From NCBI RefSeq assembly GCF_000832985.1, contig NZ_CP009920.1, positions 5,264,501-5,328,500 on the forward strand: a DNA stretch of 64,000 bases, read 5' to 3'. A model generated the notes under the pieces. That model was given only the letters and a program-made list of their open reading frames with translations, had not been told where the DNA came from and did not search any database. Position 1 is the stretch's first letter; every line of letters starts with the position of its first letter. The stretch comes from Priestia megaterium NBRC 15308 = ATCC 14581 (GTDB lineage: Bacteria; Bacillota; Bacilli; Bacillales; Bacillaceae_H). Below, one piece after another: positions 59,778 to 64,000 of the stretch. The position numbers were made by a program, and so were the translations under genes.

Positions 59778-60239
59778 ATGACAGTTGAACAAATTACTCA
59801 TCACTTTTTAGCACATCGAAATGTAACTAATGAATTAATCAACAAAATTGAGGCAGGTCACTATGAATACAAGCCTGCCCCGACATCTATGTCCGCTTTT
59901 GACTTATCTACGCATATTTTAACATCCTTTTATGCATTTGCATCAGTGGTAAAATCCGGTGATTTATCGCCACTTGGTCAAAAAGCTGATTTTAGGGGTA
60001 AGTCATTATCGGACCTTGCAGCTGAATATACCCAAAAAACAGTAGACGTATTACGTTCACTTAGCGAAGATGATTTAAACAAAACAATTGACGCCACTGC
60101 AGCGTTTGGAAGAAAGCTTCCTGGAAGTCAACTTTTACAAATGGCCATTGACCATGAAATTCATCATAAAGGAAATTTATACGTCTACGTACGTGAGATG
60201 GGTCATACGGATCTTCCTCTATTTGTTCAGTTTGGTTAA
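59778..60239 (+). CDS. DinB-family protein
   Basis: A 153-residue four-helix-bundle protein of the DinB/YfiT superfamily. The three metal-binding histidines appear in FDLSTHILTSFYAF and IDHEIHHKGNLYVYVREMG. Members act as thiol-dependent transferases (often bacillithiol-dependent) or have unknown function. Shine-Dalgarno AAAGGAG. Terminator downstream. Confidence 0.88.
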   Translation: MTVEQITHHFLAHRNVTNELINKIEAGHYEYKPAPTSMSAFDLSTHILTSFYAFASVVKSGDLSPLGQKADFRGKSLSDLAAEYTQKTVDVLRSLSEDDLNKTIDATAAFGRKLPGSQLLQMAIDHEIHHKGNLYVYVREMGHTDLPLFVQFG

Positions 60240-60269
60240 GTTAATGGTTATAAAATAGTTCGTGCTTGT

Positions 60270-60303
60270 AAGCGCCCAAGCTAGAAGTTTGGTGCGCTTT
60301 TTC
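60270..60303 (+). terminator. Intrinsic terminator
   Basis: AAGCGCCCAAGC pairs with GTTTGGTGCGCTT (imperfect), then a T run. Confidence 0.75.
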
Positions 60304-60432
60304 TTTGCGGTTTTCGGCATAATAAGTAAGATATATGGTATAATTCTATCAATAACTTCATATCTACTATTCAAAGCTTGTTTCTTCTTATAAAACGATA
60401 GTCATCATCTTTTACAAAGGAGGAATCACTTC

Positions 60433-61200
60433 ATGAGTCAAACTGTTAACCAACAAAAAATTGCTCAAGTGTATCATCTTCCGTTTGTTTCTTCATTTGG
60501 AGGAAGTGCTATGAACCTTCTTTCTCCTCAAGCTGGCGAACATATTTTAGATATTGGCTGCGGCACTGGCGAATTTATTTCGCAGCTTCATAAGCTTCAT
60601 GTCCTTGCAACGGGCATCGATTGCTCTGAAAATATGATTGAACAAGCTCGTCATCAGTACCCAACTCTATCCTTTGAACAGTTAAATGCCCTTAACCTTC
60701 CTTATTACGAACAATTTGACGCAGTTTTTTCAAATGCAACTTTACACGACATCCGTCCCCCTCACCTTGTCATTAAAAACATTTACAATGCTTTAAAACC
60801 AAACGGCCGATTTGTAGCAGAATTTTGGGGAAAGGGAAACATGGATGAAATTTTTACAGAAATCATCCGTCAATTTAAAACGTTTGATATCCCTTATAAC
60901 GATGGAGATTTCCCATGGTACTTTCCTTCTGTAGCTGAATATTCTTCTCTTTTGGAATCACAGAATTTTCAAGTCACCACGGCTATTCACTACAGCCGTC
61001 CCTTTTTGTTAAAAGGGGAAAATGGCTTGCGTAATTGGCTGGAAACAAATGCAGCCCCTCTTTTTGCTCACGTGACGACAGAAACTAAAAATGTCCTCAT
61101 TACGCGCTTAGAAAATCGAATGCAAGACAAACTATTTCAAAATGGATCTTGGCTAGCAGAAGCTAAACATATACGTGTACATGCTGTAAAACGAGATTAA
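60433..61200 (+). CDS. Class I SAM-dependent methyltransferase
   Basis: A 255-residue Rossmann methyltransferase. Motif I is ILDIGCGTGEF, motif II GIDCSENMIEQA, and the post-I/IV region FDAVFSNATLHDI. The pattern resembles trans-aconitate methyltransferase (Tam) and UbiE-like small-molecule enzymes; the substrate is unknown. Shine-Dalgarno AAAGGAGGA. It converges on an FHA protein. Confidence 0.88.
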   Translation: MSQTVNQQKIAQVYHLPFVSSFGGSAMNLLSPQAGEHILDIGCGTGEFISQLHKLHVLATGIDCSENMIEQARHQYPTLSFEQLNALNLPYYEQFDAVFSNATLHDIRPPHLVIKNIYNALKPNGRFVAEFWGKGNMDEIFTEIIRQFKTFDIPYNDGDFPWYFPSVAEYSSLLESQNFQVTTAIHYSRPFLLKGENGLRNWLETNAAPLFAHVTTETKNVLITRLENRMQDKLFQNGSWLAEAKHIRVHAVKRD

Positions 61201-61233
61201 AAAATGGACGTGATTCTATTCACGTCCATTTTC
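61199..61233. terminator. Bidirectional intrinsic terminator
   Basis: AAAATGGACGTG pairs with CACGTCCATTTT, overlapping the end of the FHA gene. Confidence 0.85.
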
Positions 61234-61896
61234 GTTAAAGTGCAGCCAATATCCTTTTCCTCGAATCACTTCGATTTCTAAATATGTTCCTATTTTTTTG
61301 CGAACCCGGTAAATCAGCGCATTCAGCTCTTCTGCTGCTACTAGAATTTCTCCATTTGACTCTACTCGTTCAGGCCAAACGCTTTTTTTTAATGCTTCTT
61401 TTGAAACAAATTGATTGTTGTATTCTAGAAGATAAGCTAAGCACGCGTATTCTTTATCTGACAGAATATACGTTTCCTCTTTTACTTTTACTTTCTGCAA
61501 AATTGGATCTAATGTGTAAAATGGCTTATTTATTTGTTTTAGCAAAGGTCCTAAATCAAGGGTTGCATCCATATCATCATTTCTAAATACTAAAGTTGCC
61601 TCCTCATTTGCTAAGGTAATGACATCCTGCTCTTTCAATAAACGAGGGGTTCCAGGCTGTAACTCTTCTCCGTTTACTTTTGTCCCGTGTTTACTAAACA
61701 AGTCTGTAATGAAAAAGGCATTGCTTTCGTTCGTTACTTCAAAATGCTTGCGTGAAATGTAAGCACTTTGAAAGGCCAGATAAGGCTCCCATTCTTCACT
61801 GCTTCGTCCGATAATACAGGCTTTATCTTTTGGAATAGGCACGGAAGCTCCTTCATAAAAAGGAGCACCGTTCCGAATAATCAACATACCGTTCAT
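61216..61896 (-). CDS. FHA domain-winged helix fusion protein
   Basis: A 226-residue protein. Residues about 5-100 form an FHA phosphothreonine-binding domain (IIGRSS, ISRKHFEVTN, LFSKHGTKVNGEEL). Residues about 140-222 resemble an OmpR/SARP-type winged helix (LSDKEYACLAYLLEYNNQFVSKEALKKSVWPE... ALIYRVRKKIG... VIRGKGYWLHF). It may convert a Ser/Thr-kinase signal directly into DNA binding. No kinase or phosphatase is adjacent. The Shine-Dalgarno is weak. A single gene. Confidence 0.82.
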   Translation of the reverse strand: MNGMLIIRNGAPFYEGASVPIPKDKACIIGRSSEEWEPYLAFQSAYISRKHFEVTNESNAFFITDLFSKHGTKVNGEELQPGTPRLLKEQDVITLANEEATLVFRNDDMDATLDLGPLLKQINKPFYTLDPILQKVKVKEETYILSDKEYACLAYLLEYNNQFVSKEALKKSVWPERVESNGEILVAAEELNALIYRVRKKIGTYLEIEVIRGKGYWLHFNENGRE

Positions 61897-62214
61897 TGTT
61901 TACTCACACTCTTTTTTAAAATTTTCTGACTCTTATCATGTAATTATAACACTCACATTTATTGAGATTTCTTCCAACTTTGGATAACATCATAGTATAG
62001 TCAGTTATATGATAAAGGTTGTTGCCATGTAAGTAAACCTTTAGAGCAGTCCTTTTCTAACTGAAAAAATACGTATTCTTTGCCCTGCTGTAACGGGAAT
62101 ACAATTTTTTTGTAAAATAATTTGGTTTTTAGTAACTTTGACATATGTTCTCTCTTTTTAAAGCGGAGTAAAATAGGAAAATACGTGAAATATTTACATA
62201 ATGGAGGAAGACCA
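61897..62214. other. Intergenic region, nothing firmly identified
   Basis: Apart from the Shine-Dalgarno of the following gene, I see only an isolated TTGACA at about 62139 with no properly spaced -10. Confidence 0.4.
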
Positions 62215-62349
62215 ATGGGACGTTTGCCAAAAGATAGAGAAATTCAAGCGATTAAACGACGCGTTGCACTGGTATTGTTAATTATTGGATCATTTATTTT
62301 AACAGGTGCTAGCTTTAGCATTTATTGGTTTATGATGTTAAAAATATAA
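62215..62349 (+). CDS. 44-residue single-pass membrane protein
   Basis: The frame starts MGRLPKDREIQAIKRRVA, a basic cytosolic head, followed by one transmembrane helix (LVLLIIGSFILTGASFSIYWF). ATGGAGGAAG provides a strong Shine-Dalgarno 7 nt before ATG 62215; the frame extends upstream without one. A terminator follows. No family recognised. Confidence 0.6.
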   Translation: MGRLPKDREIQAIKRRVALVLLIIGSFILTGASFSIYWFMMLKI

Positions 62350-62367
62350 ATTTTTTTATAAAATAAA

Positions 62368-62402
62368 GAAAAAAGACATGGTTTTGTTCCCATGTCTTTT
62401 TT
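62368..62402. terminator. Bidirectional intrinsic terminator
   Basis: AAAAAAGACATGG pairs with CCATGTCTTTTTT, between the 44-residue gene and cobT. Confidence 0.88.
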
Positions 62403-62406
62403 AGGT

Positions 62407-63444
62407 TTATTCTTTCTCAGACACTCCCGCAGATTCAAATGTGGCCATATTGGCAATCATCAGTGAAGCTGAGTGCAGCAGTGGAAATGTAACAGCAGCT
62501 CCACTTCCCTCACCTAAACGAAGATTGAGGTTGAGGAGCGGTTTCTTGCCAAGAAGCTTCATTGCACACGCATGACCTTGTTCAACAGATTCGTGACTAG
62601 CAAACATATAGTCTCTTGCTTGTGTATTGATTTCTGTTGCTAGAAGGGCTGCAACTGTACAAATAAAACCATCTACTAAAATAGGAATACGGTGAGCAGC
62701 TGCCGCCAGCATAGCACCTGTCATCCCTGCAATTTCAAGACCCCCTATTTTACTAATAATATCAATTGGATCCTGAGGGTTAATGTGCCTGTTTTGCAGC
62801 GCTTCTTCAATCACGTTCACTTTGTGGCGCAGTTGTTCGTCAGAAATCCCTGTGCCCATTCCTGCAAGCTTAGAGACTTTTTCTCCTGTCAATACAGCTA
62901 AAATAGCCGTGCTTGACGTAGTATTTCCGATGCCCATTTCTCCTAAAATCAAACATTTAATTCCTTGGGCAATAAGCTCTTCAGCTTCTTCATATCCGAC
63001 TTGAACAGCCAGTTCTGCCTCACTGCGCGTCATCGCGTCTTCTTTATAAAAACTTGCTGTGCCCAGCTTCACTTTGCGTTGTACAAGGTCTTTATGGGAA
63101 AGGTCAGAAGCAATGCCGATGTCAATCAGTTTGAACTGGGCATCTATTTGCTGACTAAACACGTTAATAGCTGCTCCTCCCTGTAAAAAATTCAGCGCCA
63201 TTTGTGCCGTTACATCTTGCGGATAAGCTGAAACTCCTTCTTTTACAATTCCATGATCGCCTGCAAAAACGAGGACTCCTGGCGGCGTGACTGTCGGAAA
63301 AACTTCCCCGGTCATGGCCGCTAATTCCACTGCTATTTCTTCGAGTCTTCCAAGGCTTCCTATCGGTTTGGTTAATGTATCAATATAGCGTGCCGCTTTT
63401 TCACCAGCGCTTGTTTGAAGCGCTGGAATATAAATGTTTATCAT
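62407..63444 (-). CDS. cobT: Nicotinate-nucleotide:dimethylbenzimidazole phosphoribosyltransferase
   Basis: A 345-residue CobT enzyme that activates dimethylbenzimidazole for the lower ligand of cobalamin. Family positions: LTKPIGSLGRLEEIAVELA, FAGDHGIVKEGVSAYPQDVT, GEMGIGNTTSSTAILAVLTG, and the C-terminal LNLRLGEGSGAAVTFPLL containing the catalytic Glu. Normal length. It is alone, without other cob or cbi genes and without a visible cobalamin riboswitch in the 160-nt region upstream. Confidence 0.95.
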   Translation of the reverse strand: MINIYIPALQTSAGEKAARYIDTLTKPIGSLGRLEEIAVELAAMTGEVFPTVTPPGVLVFAGDHGIVKEGVSAYPQDVTAQMALNFLQGGAAINVFSQQIDAQFKLIDIGIASDLSHKDLVQRKVKLGTASFYKEDAMTRSEAELAVQVGYEEAEELIAQGIKCLILGEMGIGNTTSSTAILAVLTGEKVSKLAGMGTGISDEQLRHKVNVIEEALQNRHINPQDPIDIISKIGGLEIAGMTGAMLAAAAHRIPILVDGFICTVAALLATEINTQARDYMFASHESVEQGHACAMKLLGKKPLLNLNLRLGEGSGAAVTFPLLHSASLMIANMATFESAGVSEKE

Positions 63445-63606
63445 ATGTACAGCTCCTTTATTTCAGCAAATGTCTACCGTTTAATTTAACAGGATTTTGT
63501 TTATTCTGGCTAGTCTTTTTTAAAGTAGATAATTGGATAGAGTTCCCAAGACTTAGTTATACTAGTAAGAGTTGCGTATAGGCAGTATTTTGAAAGGAAA
63601 GATTTT

Positions 63607-64000
63607 ATGACAACGAAACAGCACAAAAAGGAAAAGGCAGGTCGGCTCATTTATCGCTATATTATGATGTTAATTGGGGCTTCCTTGGCTGCCGTTTCTA
63701 TCGAATTATTTTTAGTCCCAAATTCTGTAATTGATGGCGGTATTATCGGTATTTCTCTAATTTTAGTGTACTTAACGAAATTGCCGTTCAGTCTTCTTAT
63801 CATCATCTTTAATCTCCCTTTTTTATATAGTGGATACAAACAAATTGGTCGTAACTTCTGCTTTTCATCTATGTTTGCAGTTGTTGCTTTATCCATTGTA
63901 GAATCTCAGTTGCACCATGTTCCAGCTGTAACATCTGAACCGCTTCTTGCTACTGTATTTGGCGGACTGCTGTTAGGAGCAGGTGTAGGAACGGTCATTC
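63607..64000 (+). CDS. YitT-family membrane protein, 5' part
   Basis: Starts at ATG 63607 after AAAGGAAAG; the gene runs past the window end. The visible 131 residues have a basic head, then helices with YIMMLIGASLAAVSIELFLVPNSVIDGG, the N-terminal signature of the DUF161/YitT-YvjA family. Full members have five to six helices plus a C-terminal DUF2179 domain and an unknown transport-like function. It diverges from cobT. Confidence 0.85.
   Translation, partial: MTTKQHKKEKAGRLIYRYIMMLIGASLAAVSIELFLVPNSVIDGGIIGISLILVYLTKLPFSLLIIIFNLPFLYSGYKQIGRNFCFSSMFAVVALSIVESQLHHVPAVTSEPLLATVFGGLLLGAGVGTVI

Overview
The window reads as a chromosomal segment of a low-GC, endospore-forming Bacillaceae. Gene content points to Priestia (Bacillus) megaterium or a close relative: YkvU- and CotF-like sporulation proteins, a GerPF-like peptide, KatX-type catalase, AbrB-family regulator, PucR/PucFG, a PHB-depolymerase-like esterase, CobT, and Bacillus-type T-box, PerR, Zur, WalR and cre sites. 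The species is inferred; the sporulating-Bacillaceae assignment is well supported. I see no prophage, rRNA, tRNA, CRISPR array or complete insertion sequence.

Layout. 1-7.6 kb: the 3' end of a class A penicillin-binding protein, a YkvU-like flippase, a divergent EamA transporter/MocR regulator pair, a YtkA-like lipoprotein, a heme-type membrane protein and a DJ-1/PfpI protein. 7.6-20.2 kb: a BmrA-like ABC exporter, GerPF-like peptide, copC-copD, several small genes, PerR-controlled dps, a CotF-like coat protein, a first MITE-like repeat, a CNNM/CorC transporter with an attenuator-like leader, Spo0M, a His/Gly-repeat protein and a CBS protein. 20.4-24 kb: PHB-depolymerase-like esterase and a Rieske-tailed FAD oxidoreductase. 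24.1-29.5 kb: an aromatic amino acid operon (DAHP synthase/chorismate mutase, aroC, tyrA, aroA) controlled by two tandem leader T-boxes plus a third internal T-box, all apparently reading the Tyr codon UAC.

29.6-37.3 kb: acetyltransferase, paired chromate transporters, YwrD-type gamma-glutamyltransferase and pucG-pucF, divergent from pucR. 37.4-44.7 kb: thiamine-binding protein, WalR-linked NlpC/P60 hydrolase, KatX catalase, NSS transporter and small proteins. 44.7-47.1 kb: a tightly coupled four-gene operon with a glutathionylspermidine-synthase-like ATP-grasp ligase, a DUF350 membrane protein and a lipoprotein ending in a Gly-rich GG tail. This is the best candidate in the window for an undescribed system. 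47.9-52.6 kb: a second, inverted repeat copy, a TauE/SafE permease with an attenuator-like leader, an ene-reductase, signal peptidase I, a CBS pseudogene and a staphylococcal-type MurG. 52.7-64 kb: CHY zinc finger protein; an ArsR/monooxygenase/nitroreductase module with twin operators; a frameshifted SH3b-amidase; a Zur-boxed zinc-free S14 paralogue; AbrB; DinB; a methyltransferase; an FHA-winged helix protein; cobT; and the start of a YitT-family gene.

Most genes are short convergent or divergent units separated by strong intrinsic terminators. All coordinates and motifs were read by eye. Family assignments are from memory of family signatures, not from searches.
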